A stretch of DNA of 11,345 nt, from contig WRAL01000016.1 in assembly GCA_009780285.1 (NCBI GenBank), positions 1 through 11,345 of the forward strand. Reading direction: 5' to 3'. The notes under the pieces were generated by a model, which was given only the letters and a program-made list of their open reading frames with translations, made no database searches and was not told the origin of the DNA. The position numbers and the translations under genes were made by a program. Position 1 is the stretch's first letter. The number at the start of each line of letters is the position of its first letter. Positions 1 to 6,900 of this stretch are shown here, piece by piece. The DNA is from Treponema sp. Its GTDB lineage: Bacteria; Spirochaetota; Spirochaetia; Treponematales; Breznakiellaceae.

Positions 1-2
1 AA

Positions 3-554
3 GTAGATACTATTAAAAAGCTGGATCTGACACCACATAATACAGATGTTGCCAGTTGGACATTTAAGAGCGGCGATTTAACAATTACAATAAATAGCAA
101 TGGTAAAGCAGAAATACTAAATAGTAACATAAATAATGTTGCGACTGATGTTATTAACGGATCCGAAAAAGTAAAAGAGGCGGCGAATTATATTGGCACA
201 TTTGCAGGCATTGAAGTTAGGATTGCCCCCGACGTTGATAAATCACATGGAGAGCATGCGCTTGATAGGTTGAAAGCCTATGATATTACAGGTAATTTCC
301 CGGATGGTGGCCGTGTAGTGGATAGATCTAATGGAGTTATAGCTAAGATAATAATCACAGGTGCTCCAGGCGAAATGTTCCACGTAAAACATCTTGGTGG
401 AGGAGTTTTGGAAGCCCGTCTTGACCTAAGTGAGGCTGGAAGTATCTCTGGAATCTTAGGAACTGGAAGTACTTATATTGAAAATAATATAATTGGCGAA
501 AATAATATAATATCATTTCTTATAAATTTAAAAAAAGATAAAATTCACGCTTAA
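3..554 (+). CDS. Unrecognised AT-rich protein, 5' end outside window
   Basis: The frame is open from the first bases of the window to the TAA at 552-554, giving at least 183 residues. A possible internal TTG start at 270 would give 94 residues, but the same frame reads through upstream without a stop, so I treat the gene as continuing off the left edge. The product is rich in Asn, Ile and Lys, has no clear membrane segment and no motif I can place. Near the C-terminus the hexapeptide ENNIIG/ENNIIS is repeated, encoded by a 14-bp direct repeat at 480-493 and 498-511. Base composition is strikingly AT-rich next to the GC-rich DNA that begins about 30 bp downstream, which suggests recent transfer. 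No function is assigned. Confidence 0.65.
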   Translation, partial: VDTIKKLDLTPHNTDVASWTFKSGDLTITINSNGKAEILNSNINNVATDVINGSEKVKEAANYIGTFAGIEVRIAPDVDKSHGEHALDRLKAYDITGNFPDGGRVVDRSNGVIAKIIITGAPGEMFHVKHLGGGVLEARLDLSEAGSISGILGTGSTYIENNIIGENNIISFLINLKKDKIHA

Positions 555-575
555 ATTTGTCAAATGACTACAGTC

Positions 576-593
576 CACCCAATTTTTTGGGTG
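576..593 (+). terminator. Short hairpin after the AT-rich gene
   Basis: CACCCAA (576-582), TTTT loop, TTGGGTG (587-593) forms a perfect 7-bp stem 22 bp after the stop codon at 554. It is followed by TTCTGTT, a poor U tract, so it is at best a weak terminator. Confidence 0.35.
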
Positions 594-662
594 TTCTGTT
601 GGGCTTGGTGCCTGGCACCCACGCCTGTACGATCAGGCCCACATCTAAAGCCCCGCCAACCT

Positions 663-692
663 AAAACCGCCGGGCACCGCCCGGCGTTTTTT
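663..692 (+). terminator. GC hairpin plus U tract, module copy 1
   Basis: Perfect 8-bp stem CGCCGGGC (668-675), loop ACC, GCCCGGCG (679-686), followed by six T (687-692). It has the form of a strong Rho-independent terminator on the plus strand. The AAAA at 663-666 would give a U tract on the minus strand, so it could act in both directions. Confidence 0.7.
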
Positions 693-714
693 CCTATAGA
701 AAAGCGGCCTTTTC

Positions 715-789
715 TGCGCCAGCCCCAGCGCGAATGCCCTGCGCCAGCCCCAGCGCGAATGCCCTGCGCCAGCCCCAGCGCGAATGCCC
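715..789. repeat. Three tandem 25-bp repeats
   Basis: Three identical head-to-tail 25-bp units at 715-739, 740-764 and 765-789, each beginning TGCGCCAGCCCCAGCG. The next bases begin TGCG but then diverge. The array lies inside copy 1 of the duplicated module and is absent from copy 2, so the expansion probably came after the duplication. Confidence 0.9.
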
Positions 790-849
790 TGCGGCTGGCG
801 GGCGCGCGGGCGCCGAGGGCGGGCCAATGCGCCTGCGGCGCTTGGCCTC

Positions 850-872
850 GGAGTTTTGCAAAGCAAAACTCC
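850..872. repeat. Perfect hairpin closing module copy 1
   Basis: GGAGTTTTGC (850-859), loop AAA, GCAAAACTCC (863-872). The 10-bp perfect stem occupies the same place in copy 1 as the longer hairpin at 1045-1082 in copy 2. There is no T tract after it. Confidence 0.75.
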
Positions 873-908
873 ACGCCTGGTTGCCAAGGGATCAAGCCCC
901 ACCAACCT

Positions 909-938
909 AAAACCGCCGGGCACCGCCCGGCGGTTTTT
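909..938. terminator. GC hairpin plus U tract, module copy 2
   Basis: A 13-bp perfect stem, AAAACCGCCGGGC (909-921), loop ACC, GCCCGGCGGTTTT (925-937), with a run of five T at 934-938. The A-rich and T-rich ends make it a symmetrical, potentially bidirectional terminator. It is the second copy of the one at 663-692, with one extra G that extends the pairing. Confidence 0.7.
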
Positions 939-982
939 CCTATAGAAGAGCGGCCTTTCCCACCTAAAGCTCCGCGCGTATG

Positions 983-1129
983 CCCTGCGCTCCGCCGCGC
1001 GCGGGCGCCGAGGGCGGGCCAAGTCGCCTACGGCGCTTGGCCTCGGAGTTTTGAGGAGGGCTAAAGCCCGCCTCAAAACTCCACGCTTGGTTGAAATGAC
1101 CGAGGTCCCGCGCGCGGCGGAGCGCAGGG
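983..1129. repeat. 23-bp perfect inverted repeat enclosing a hairpin
   Basis: Positions 983-1005 (beginning CCCTGCGCTCCGCC) are the exact reverse complement of 1107-1129 (ending GGCGGAGCGCAGGG). Between the arms is a long hairpin: GGAGTTTTGAGG (1045-1056) pairs with CCTCAAAACTCC (1071-1082), and after one A-G mismatch GGGC pairs with GCCC around a TAAA loop. The right arm lies just past the end of module copy 2. Function unknown; the whole could extrude as a cruciform. Confidence 0.75.
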
Positions 1130-1176
1130 GGCCGGCGATCAAAGGCCCTAGATCCAAAAGGCCGCGAGGCCCCACA

Positions 1177-1205
1177 TTGCGCCTTGGCGGAAAACGCTGT
1201 AGCAT
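1177..1205 (+). promoter_or_regulatory. Promoter for the phosphodiesterase, predicted leaderless
   Basis: TTGCGC (1177-1182), 17-bp spacer, TAGCAT (1200-1205). The -10 ends 6 nt before the ATG at 1212, so transcription should begin at or next to the start codon. No Shine-Dalgarno sequence lies at a useful distance from this ATG. Confidence 0.5.
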
Positions 1206-1211
1206 GGTTGA

Positions 1212-1763
1212 ATGCGCGAAAGGCTTCTTGTTTTTTCCGATTCGCATGGCTACGCCCCGGCGCTAAAGCTTGCGCTGGCCTGGGCGCGCGAAAGCGGGCG
1301 CTCGCCGGACGCGGTGGCGTTTTTGGGGGACGGGCTGGACGACGCGGAAAGCGCGGAAATGGCCGACAGGCGCGCCGGCTTTTCCTGTCCCTGGCACAAG
1401 GCGCGGGGGAACAACGACTTCGGCTTCGCGACCAGGGATTCGGCTCTGTTCGAGCTTGGCGGCAGCCGCTTTTTTGCCTGTCACGGGCACAGGCACAGCC
1501 TTTATTCCGGGCTGGAAACGCTTGCCGCCGCCGCCCGCGCATCCGGAGCGAATGTCGCGCTTTTCGGCCATACCCACGCGCCCTTCGCTAAAACCGTCGA
1601 CGGAATTCTTCTATTAAACCCAGGCAGCATTGGGAGCCCGCGTTCGAGCGCCGGCGCGACCTTCGCGCTAATCGAATGCGAGCCGGGCGAGCCGCCTTCG
1701 CCCAGCTTTTGGGGAATGGGCCGGCGCGGCGCGATTTCGCCCGTTCCCGCCGGGAAAATGTAG
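1212..1763 (+). CDS. YfcE/MJ0936-family metallophosphoesterase
   Basis: This 183-residue protein has the full motif set of the small calcineurin-like phosphodiesterases (Metallophos_2): SDSHG with D10 and H12, GDGLDD with D40, GNND at 66-69, CHGHRH at 90-95, GHTH at 119-122 and NPGS at 136-139. These residues bind a two-metal centre. Known relatives such as E. coli YfcE and MJ0936 hydrolyse phosphodiesters in vitro; the physiological substrate is unclear. Length agrees with the family, apart from a Pro/Gly-rich tail of about 25 residues after the last beta strand. The ATG at 1212 is chosen because SDSHG then lies at the usual distance from the N-terminus and a -10 box ends 6 nt upstream. It appears monocistronic. 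Probably cytoplasmic: no signal peptide is seen. Confidence 0.88.
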   Translation: MRERLLVFSDSHGYAPALKLALAWARESGRSPDAVAFLGDGLDDAESAEMADRRAGFSCPWHKARGNNDFGFATRDSALFELGGSRFFACHGHRHSLYSGLETLAAAARASGANVALFGHTHAPFAKTVDGILLLNPGSIGSPRSSAGATFALIECEPGEPPSPSFWGMGRRGAISPVPAGKM

Positions 1764-1784
1764 GCCGGGCTTTCCGCGCACGCA

Positions 1785-1813
1785 TTGACGGATGCGGCCT
1801 GGCGCGGTATATT
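1785..1813 (+). promoter_or_regulatory. Promoter of the decayed toxin-antitoxin operon
   Basis: TTGACG (1785-1790), 17-bp spacer, TATATT (1808-1813). This is the best sigma70-like match in the window. The -10 ends 7 nt before the ATG at 1821, which again predicts a leaderless first cistron. The promoter looks intact although the first gene is broken, so it may still drive the antitoxin. Confidence 0.6.
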
Positions 1814-1820
1814 GTCGGGG

Positions 1821-2072
1821 ATGGATGGGGCGGAAAGCATAAAGTTCAACCGTTCGGCTTTCGCACGGCGTGACTCCGGCGGATATTTTGCGGGCTTTTC
1901 AGAAGCTCGTGTTTGAAGATCCAGTGGAAGATGAGGAAAATAAATTCTTGCTAATCGGGTTTGACACAAAGCAAACCCGATCGAAGTTATGTACAACCGA
2001 ATCGACCAAGATCGAATCAACGTGTTCCATGCAATGCCTTGAAGAGACTCGTACAGGGAATTACTCGCGTGA
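1821..2072 (+). pseudogene. Toxin-like gene broken by two frameshifts and a stop
   Basis: One continuous small protein can be pieced together across frames. It starts at ATG 1821 (MDGAESIKFNRSAF), shifts near 1863 to HGVTPADILRAFQKLVFEDP and then a segment ending ENKFLLIGFDT, shifts back near 1968 to KANPIEVMYNRIDQDRINVF and HAMP, meets an in-frame TGA at 2040, and resumes RDSYRELLA before TGA at 2070. The order (DP segment, FLLIGFD strand, two further strands, HAM, RxSY) resembles BrnT-like RNase toxins of type II modules, and the gene sits directly upstream of an antitoxin-like ORF. About 83 residues if repaired. The second shift is explained by loss of one A from a short A run. The family assignment is inference; the reading-frame breaks are seen directly. 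Confidence 0.68.
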
Positions 2073-2083
2073 TAGGAGAAAAC

Positions 2084-2320
2084 ATGGCGGAAATGACTGA
2101 AGAGGAAGCGGACGTTTTGGACGATCTGTGGACAAAGACCACTCCAAGAATAAAGGTTGGATCGGGCGGGGGGTATTTCCGCGAGCGCCAGGCCCACATG
2201 CTGATACTTGACGGGCAAACCGCCCGTGTCCTCAATGCAAAGGCCCAAGCCGCGCGGCAAACCCCGGCGGAGCTTGTCGCGGCGCTGCTTCGTCGCGAGA
2301 TCGGCGCAATTTCGGGATAG
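2084..2320 (+). CDS. Antitoxin-like protein, partner of the broken toxin
   Basis: I choose ATG 2084 because AGGAG at 2074-2078 lies 5 nt upstream; a longer frame from 1961 runs through the toxin remnant and is not credible as protein. The product has 78 residues, an acidic N-terminus (MAEMTEEEADVLDDLW) and a C-terminal helix-rich segment, ARVLNAKAQAARQTPAELVA, which matches the end of the BrnA-type protein encoded at 7078-7374. It begins 11 nt after the last stop of the toxin remnant, in the toxin-first order usual for BrnT/BrnA. No intact toxin is left for it to neutralise here, so it may act on a toxin elsewhere or only as a repressor. No clear DNA-binding motif is visible. Confidence 0.7.
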   Translation: MAEMTEEEADVLDDLWTKTTPRIKVGSGGGYFRERQAHMLILDGQTARVLNAKAQAARQTPAELVAALLRREIGAISG

Positions 2321-2327
2321 CGCCATC

Positions 2328-2357
2328 TTGCGCCCCTTAATCGATATCGGGTATCAT
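2328..2357 (+). promoter_or_regulatory. Promoter of the giant activase gene, predicted leaderless
   Basis: TTGCGC (2328-2333), 18-bp spacer, TATCAT (2352-2357), then five bases and ATG 2363. The -35 is identical to that before the phosphodiesterase gene. Confidence 0.5.
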
Positions 2358-2362
2358 TAGGT

Positions 2363-5300
2363 ATGAAGTCTTTAGGAATCAACATTGGCTCGACAAGCCT
2401 GAAAATGGCGCTTTTGGAGGGCGAAGAAATAAAATGGAGCGCGTCGCTCCCTCATGAGGGAGACTTTGGCGCGGCGGCTCGACGACTTATCGCCGAGGGG
2501 AATATAGAAGAGGGCACTCCGGCCTTGGTTACCGGCAACGAGGGGCGGTTCATGTTCGCCGTGGCCGGCACTCTGGAGCCTCTCTGCGCCGAGGCCGCGC
2601 TTGGATATCTCGGCATCAAGGCGGACGCCATTGTCAGCATGGGCGGGGAAGACCTTATCGTCTACTCCCTCGATTCTGCGGGCAAAATCGTCAACAATTT
2701 TTCCGGCAACAAATGCGCCAGCGGAACCGGCGAGTTCCTCAAGCAGCAGCTTGGCCGCATGGACATGAGGCTCGACGAGATCGGCGACGTTCCTAAGGAC
2801 GCGAAGCCGCACTCGCTTTCCACGCGCTGCTCGGTCTTCATGAAGAGCGACTGCACGCACAAGCTCAACAAAAAAGAGGCGACCAAGGGCGACATCGTTC
2901 TTTCGCTTTCGCAGGTCATGGCCGTCAAGGTGCTTGACTTCCTAAAGCGCGCGAAAATCACCAGCGGAAAAGTCGTGCTTATCGGCGGCCTTACGCTGAA
3001 CGCGCACGTAATACGCTTTATTCGCGAAAAGGCGCCGGAGATCGAGTTTATCGTTCCGGAGGCGGCGTCGGTTTTCGAGGCCGTCGGCGCGGCCGCTCTT
3101 GCCTCGCAGTCCGGCAGCCCGCTTCCTTCCATTGAAAAGCTGATGAGGCCCAACGAAGTGCGCTTCGGGACTCTCGGCGCCCTGCGCGACTGGGAAGGCA
3201 AGGCGCGCTTCTTTCAGGATTCCGGCGACGCGAAGGCTCGCGTCGGCGCAAGCTACGCGCTGGGCGTGGACGGCGGCTCCACCACGACGAAGGCCTGTCT
3301 TGTCGACATGGAAACGCGGCAGATCGTCGCCAGTCATTACGGGCGCACCCACGGCGATCCCGTTAAGGCCGTCAAGGAATGCCTGGACATCATCCAGAAA
3401 AAAGTGATCGCGGACACCGGCTCGAAGGACATCGACATAAAGCTTGTTTCCACCACCGGTTCCAGCCGCGAAATCCTGGGCGTTTTTCTTGAGACCGGCG
3501 GCGTTTACAACGAGATTATCGCGCATGCCGTCGGCACGACTTTTTTTGACGACAGCGTTGAAACGATTTTCGAGATCGGCGGGCAGGACGCGAAATACGT
3601 TCTATTGAAAAACGGCGTTCCCATCGACTACGCGATGAACGAGGCTTGCTCGGCGGGCACCGGATCCTTTCTTGAGGAATCGGCCTCCGGCGATCTTTCG
3701 ATTCCCAGCGCCAAGGACATCGGCCCCATCGCGCTTAACGCCGACGCGCCGCTTAAGTTCGGCGAGCATTGCTCGGCCTTTATTAACAGCGATATTCGCA
3801 AGGCCGTTCAGCAGGGCGCAAGCCGCGAAAACATCACGGCCGGAATCGTCTGCTCGATAGTCGCGAATTATCTTAACAGGGTTGTCGGCAATCGCGCCAT
3901 TGGCGGAAAAATATTTTTGCAGGGCGGCGTGGCGAAAAACCCGGCTGTTCCGCTGGCCTTCGCGATGATGCTTAACAAGGAAATTTTGGTTCCCCCTTCG
4001 CCGGAGCTTATGGGCTGTTTTGGCGTGGCGCTTCTTGCCATGCGCAAGCATGAGGAAGGAATTCAGGAGGAGCGCGCATTCGTTATTGACGACGTTCTGG
4101 AGCGCGAGATTGGCTACGACGGCGTTTTTACCTGCAAGGCCTGCGATAACTTCTGCCCGATTCAAACGCTGAAAGTGGGCGAAAGCAAGTACATGTTCGG
4201 CGGACGCTGCAACAAGTACACCAACATGCGCAAGAAGATCAAGGACGCGCCTGTTTTTGATTACGTCGAAAAAAGGCAGAAAATGCTTTTCGAGGAATTC
4301 GCCGCGCCGCCTTCTGTCGCGGCCTCGCTTGAATCTCAGGAAACGCTTACGGTTACGGCCGGCGCTTCCCCGAAAAAGCGAAACTTTAAGGTTGGCATAC
4401 CGCGCGCGCTTTCCGTTCATACGCTGTACCCTTTGTATTCATGGTTTTTCCATGAGCTTGGAATCGAAACGTTCCTCTCAACCGAGATTGCGCATGAAGG
4501 CGTGGCGCGCGCCGAGTCGCAGTATTGCTTCCCGGCGGAGATTGGGCACGGCGCCGTGCAGGACTGCTTGGACAAAGGCGCGGACTACGTGCTTTTGCCG
4601 CACTTCCGCGACATGCCCAGCTACGAGGAAAAAGTTCACGCGAATTTTTGCCCCATAACTCAAGCGCTGCCGTACTACATGGAAAAGGCTTTTCCCGATA
4701 TTGACAAAAAACGCTGGCTTCCGCTTGTCGTAAGCTTGAAGTTTGGCGAATCCAAAGCGCTGGAGCTTTTTTGCCAAATGACGGCGCTTCTTGGAATAAG
4801 CGAGGCTGAAACCCGCGCCGCCTTCGAAAAGGCCTGGGAAATGCAGCTTGCGTATTTTGCCGCCGCGAAGGCGCTGGGAAAACAGGCGCTGGAAGATGCG
4901 CGCGAGGCCAAGCGGCCGGTAATCGCGCTTTTGGGCCGGCCCTACAACGCCTTTACCCCGGAAGCGAACATGGGCATTCCGCGCAAGTTTACCACGCGCG
5001 GCTATTCGGTAATTCCGTTTGATATTTTGCCGTTCGAGGGCGAGGACATTTTTTCCAACATGTACTGGTACTACGGACAGCAGGACGTAAAGGCGGCGAG
5101 CCTTCTTGCGCGCGAGGACAATGTCTACATAACCTATGTTACTAACTTTTCCTGCGCACCAGATTCTTTTATCCTCCATTACATAAAATGGATGATGGGC
5201 AGAAAGCCCTTCCTTATTCTTGAGCTTGACTCGCATTCGGCGGATGCCGGCGTGGACACGCGCGTGGAAGCCTTCCTCGACATTATCGAAGGCTATCGCG

Positions 5301-6799
5301 CGAAAAAGGACGAGCTTGAGGCGGAGCGCTACGATAACGGCTGGAGATTCGCCAGCGAAAGAAATCAGAAGGGCGGCTTCGATCTGCGCGTGGACAACAT
5401 GAAGACCGGCGAAAAAATTCCGATCGTTGGCAACAAGCGCGTAAGGCTTTTGCTTTCCAACATGGGCGCTATTTCCACGGAATACATGGGCGCCTGCATT
5501 CGCGGCCTGGGAATAAACGCCGAGGCGCTTCCGGTGGCCACCGCGCGCACGGTTCAGCTTGCGCGGGCGCATTCCTCCGGAAAGGAATGCGTTCCCAGCC
5601 ACATCGTTCTTGGAAGCGCGCTGGAATTTTTCTTCAGCGATCGCTATCGCAAGGACGAGCTTTACCTACTCTTTGTGCCCATAACCACAGGTCCTTGCAG
5701 AACCGGACAGTACTACGTGTACTACGAAAATCTTTTCCGGGACATGGGCATGGAAAACGTGGTCGTCATGACTCTTTCGGCGGACAATTCCTACACGGAA
5801 CTTGGGCCGGGCTTCGCGCAGGCCATGTGGAACGGGCTTGTTCTTTCGGACTACCTCAAGGACATTCAATGCTCGCTTATGACCTGCGCCGCCGATCCCA
5901 AAAAGGCCATCGCGCAGTACGAGGAATCCTGGCGCGCCTTGATGCAGGTCGTGGAAAAAGAGCCGAAAAAAATGTGGGATCAGCTTGCGCTTCTTGCCGA
6001 GGACGTTAAAAAGATTCCGCTAAAGAAAAAAATGGAGGACGCTCCGCGCGTCTTGGTCGTTGGGGAAATATACGTAAGGCGCGACGATTTCGCCATTGGG
6101 GAACTGACGCAGCTTATGAGCGACAGGGGAATCGTGGTAAAGATCGCCGGCATTTCCGAGTGGATTCATTACCTGGATTTCGTGCGCAAATACGAGCTTA
6201 AAAAACGCATCGCCCTTAGAAGCCGAGGAACCAGGCTTTTTTCAAAGCCCTGGCGCGCGCTGAAAAAACTCGAGCTTGAAATGTGGTGGAAACATTCGGT
6301 GGAGAAAAAGGCGCTGAAGATTCTTGGCCCCACGAATTTAATCCCCGACACTCCGCACGACATGAAAGTGATCATGAAGTACACGCAGGAACACTTCGTT
6401 AACCTGGAGCTGAACTCGGAGATCGCCGTTTCCTCAGGATCGGCGGCGGCGGCGATGGATGCCGGCTATTCCGGCATCGTCAACATCGGCCCCTTCGCCT
6501 GCCTTATCGGGCGCGTCATTGAGGGAATTTTTACCCCCTGGGCGCGCGAGCGCAATTACCCCATGCTTTCCGTCGAGGTGGACGGGAATCTTCTGCCGCC
6601 GAACATTATCAACAAGCTGAACATCTTTATGGTAAACGTTCTGCGCTTTATGAAAGGCGGGGATGCTTCCACCCTCGTGGAGGCCGTGGATCTAAACGCG
6701 CCGGCCTTGGATTCCGCCGGCGGTTGCGGCTGTGGCACCGGTTGCGGCTGCGGATCGGGCTGCGGTTGCGGCCAGGGGGAAGATCGACGCAGCGCCTAG
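2363..6799 (+). CDS. Giant 2-hydroxyacyl-CoA dehydratase activase-type Fe-S protein
   Basis: This 1478-residue protein is a fusion. Residues 1-235 and about 298-560 are two BcrAD/BadFG-type ASKHA ATPase domains (INIGSTSLK; GVDGGSTTTKA; GGQDAKY at 406-411). Each has the cysteine pair that in HgdC-type activators binds a bridging [4Fe-4S] cluster: C118 (CASGTG) with C156, and C429 (CSAGTG) with C470. A cysteine cluster follows (C591, C594, C598, C616). DUF2229-type sequence starts near 674, and a second conserved block (LLGRPYNAF) near 852. From about 1026 the sequence resembles dehydratase subunits, with C1076, C1112 and C1175. The tail carries three GCGCGx repeats at 1454-1471. Family knowledge: HgdC-type ATPases pass electrons at very low potential to a partner cluster; these large fusions are common in anaerobes and their substrate is unknown. 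No dehydratase genes adjoin. Cytoplasmic, monocistronic. Confidence 0.9.
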   Translation: MKSLGINIGSTSLKMALLEGEEIKWSASLPHEGDFGAAARRLIAEGNIEEGTPALVTGNEGRFMFAVAGTLEPLCAEAALGYLGIKADAIVSMGGEDLIVYSLDSAGKIVNNFSGNKCASGTGEFLKQQLGRMDMRLDEIGDVPKDAKPHSLSTRCSVFMKSDCTHKLNKKEATKGDIVLSLSQVMAVKVLDFLKRAKITSGKVVLIGGLTLNAHVIRFIREKAPEIEFIVPEAASVFEAVGAAALASQSGSPLPSIEKLMRPNEVRFGTLGALRDWEGKARFFQDSGDAKARVGASYALGVDGGSTTTKACLVDMETRQIVASHYGRTHGDPVKAVKECLDIIQKKVIADTGSKDIDIKLVSTTGSSREILGVFLETGGVYNEIIAHAVGTTFFDDSVETIFEIGGQDAKYVLLKNGVPIDYAMNEACSAGTGSFLEESASGDLSIPSAKDIGPIALNADAPLKFGEHCSAFINSDIRKAVQQGASRENITAGIVCSIVANYLNRVVGNRAIGGKIFLQGGVAKNPAVPLAFAMMLNKEILVPPSPELMGCFGVALLAMRKHEEGIQEERAFVIDDVLEREIGYDGVFTCKACDNFCPIQTLKVGESKYMFGGRCNKYTNMRKKIKDAPVFDYVEKRQKMLFEEFAAPPSVAASLESQETLTVTAGASPKKRNFKVGIPRALSVHTLYPLYSWFFHELGIETFLSTEIAHEGVARAESQYCFPAEIGHGAVQDCLDKGADYVLLPHFRDMPSYEEKVHANFCPITQALPYYMEKAFPDIDKKRWLPLVVSLKFGESKALELFCQMTALLGISEAETRAAFEKAWEMQLAYFAAAKALGKQALEDAREAKRPVIALLGRPYNAFTPEANMGIPRKFTTRGYSVIPFDILPFEGEDIFSNMYWYYGQQDVKAASLLAREDNVYITYVTNFSCAPDSFILHYIKWMMGRKPFLILELDSHSADAGVDTRVEAFLDIIEGYRAKKDELEAERYDNGWRFASERNQKGGFDLRVDNMKTGEKIPIVGNKRVRLLLSNMGAISTEYMGACIRGLGINAEALPVATARTVQLARAHSSGKECVPSHIVLGSALEFFFSDRYRKDELYLLFVPITTGPCRTGQYYVYYENLFRDMGMENVVVMTLSADNSYTELGPGFAQAMWNGLVLSDYLKDIQCSLMTCAADPKKAIAQYEESWRALMQVVEKEPKKMWDQLALLAEDVKKIPLKKKMEDAPRVLVVGEIYVRRDDFAIGELTQLMSDRGIVVKIAGISEWIHYLDFVRKYELKKRIALRSRGTRLFSKPWRALKKLELEMWWKHSVEKKALKILGPTNLIPDTPHDMKVIMKYTQEHFVNLELNSEIAVSSGSAAAAMDAGYSGIVNIGPFACLIGRVIEGIFTPWARERNYPMLSVEVDGNLLPPNIINKLNIFMVNVLRFMKGGDASTLVEAVDLNAPALDSAGGCGCGTGCGCGSGCGCGQGEDRRSA

Positions 6800-6824
6800 C
6801 CGGCCGTTAATGTTTCGCTAATAG

Positions 6825-6853
6825 GGGCGGGGGCTTGTCTCCCGCCCTTTTTT
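6825..6853 (+). terminator. Rho-independent terminator of the activase gene
   Basis: GGGCGGG (6825-6831), 9-nt loop, CCCGCCC (6841-6847), then six T (6848-6853), 25 bp after the activase stop codon. Classic form. Confidence 0.85.
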
Positions 6854-6855
6854 GG

Positions 6856-6894
6856 CGCGCATTTGCGCCGCGCAAATGCGCCGCGCATTTGCGC
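6856..6894. repeat. Three alternating 13-bp palindromic units
   Basis: CGCGCATTTGCGC (6856-6868), CGCGCAAATGCGC (6869-6881), CGCGCATTTGCGC (6882-6894), head to tail, with the central triplet alternating TTT/AAA. Each unit is near-palindromic, and neighbouring units are almost reverse complements of each other. The array ends 6 bp before the -35 box of the brnT promoter, a good place for a repressor array, or it may be a structured remnant of the terminator region. Confidence 0.85.
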
Positions 6895-6900
6895 GAGGGC

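Larger units (their letters stand above)
648..1092. repeat. Duplicated GC-rich intergenic module (two imperfect copies)
   Basis: The stretch 555-1211 has no convincing gene; the long open frames here on both strands are low-complexity GC-rich frames with repeated peptides. It is built from two diverged copies of one module, about 648-888 and 894-1092. Each begins AAGCCCC(G/A)CCAACCTAAAACC, carries a GC-rich terminator-like hairpin, continues through TTTTTCCTATAGAA(A/G)AGCGGCC, then GGGCGCCGAGGGCGGGCCAA, then CTTGGCCTCGGAGTTTTG, and ends CACGC(C/T)TGGTTG. Copy 1 has gained a tandem 25-bp expansion and copy 2 a longer terminal hairpin. Confidence 0.75.

Noticed and set aside
715..789. CRISPR array
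   Set aside because: Units are directly abutting with no spacers.
560..1542. Several long overlapping open frames on both strands in the GC-rich block (for example 645-1247 and 964-1542 minus, 564-1064 plus)
   Set aside because: They run through tandem repeats and terminator hairpins, give Arg/Ala/Pro-rich low-complexity peptides, and overlap each other and the phosphodiesterase gene; GC-rich DNA lacks stops by chance.
2040..2042. In-frame TGA in the toxin remnant read as a recoded amino acid
   Set aside because: TGA serves as a normal stop in the Uma2 and epimerase genes, and the same gene also has two frameshifts, so decay is simpler.
1870..2100. A 76-residue ORF starting at GTG 1870 as a gene in its own right
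   Set aside because: Only its first half looks like protein; the rest is out of frame with the continuing toxin-like sequence, so it is better explained as the middle part of a broken gene.
1961..2320. Long 119-residue form of the antitoxin-like protein
   Set aside because: Its first 41 codons lie over the toxin remnant in a different frame; ATG 2084 has a good Shine-Dalgarno and gives a normal antitoxin size.
3602..5602. Long minus-strand open frames inside the activase gene (3602-4420, 4478-5602)
   Set aside because: Antisense shadows of a strongly conserved gene with biased codon use; no Shine-Dalgarno or recognisable motifs.
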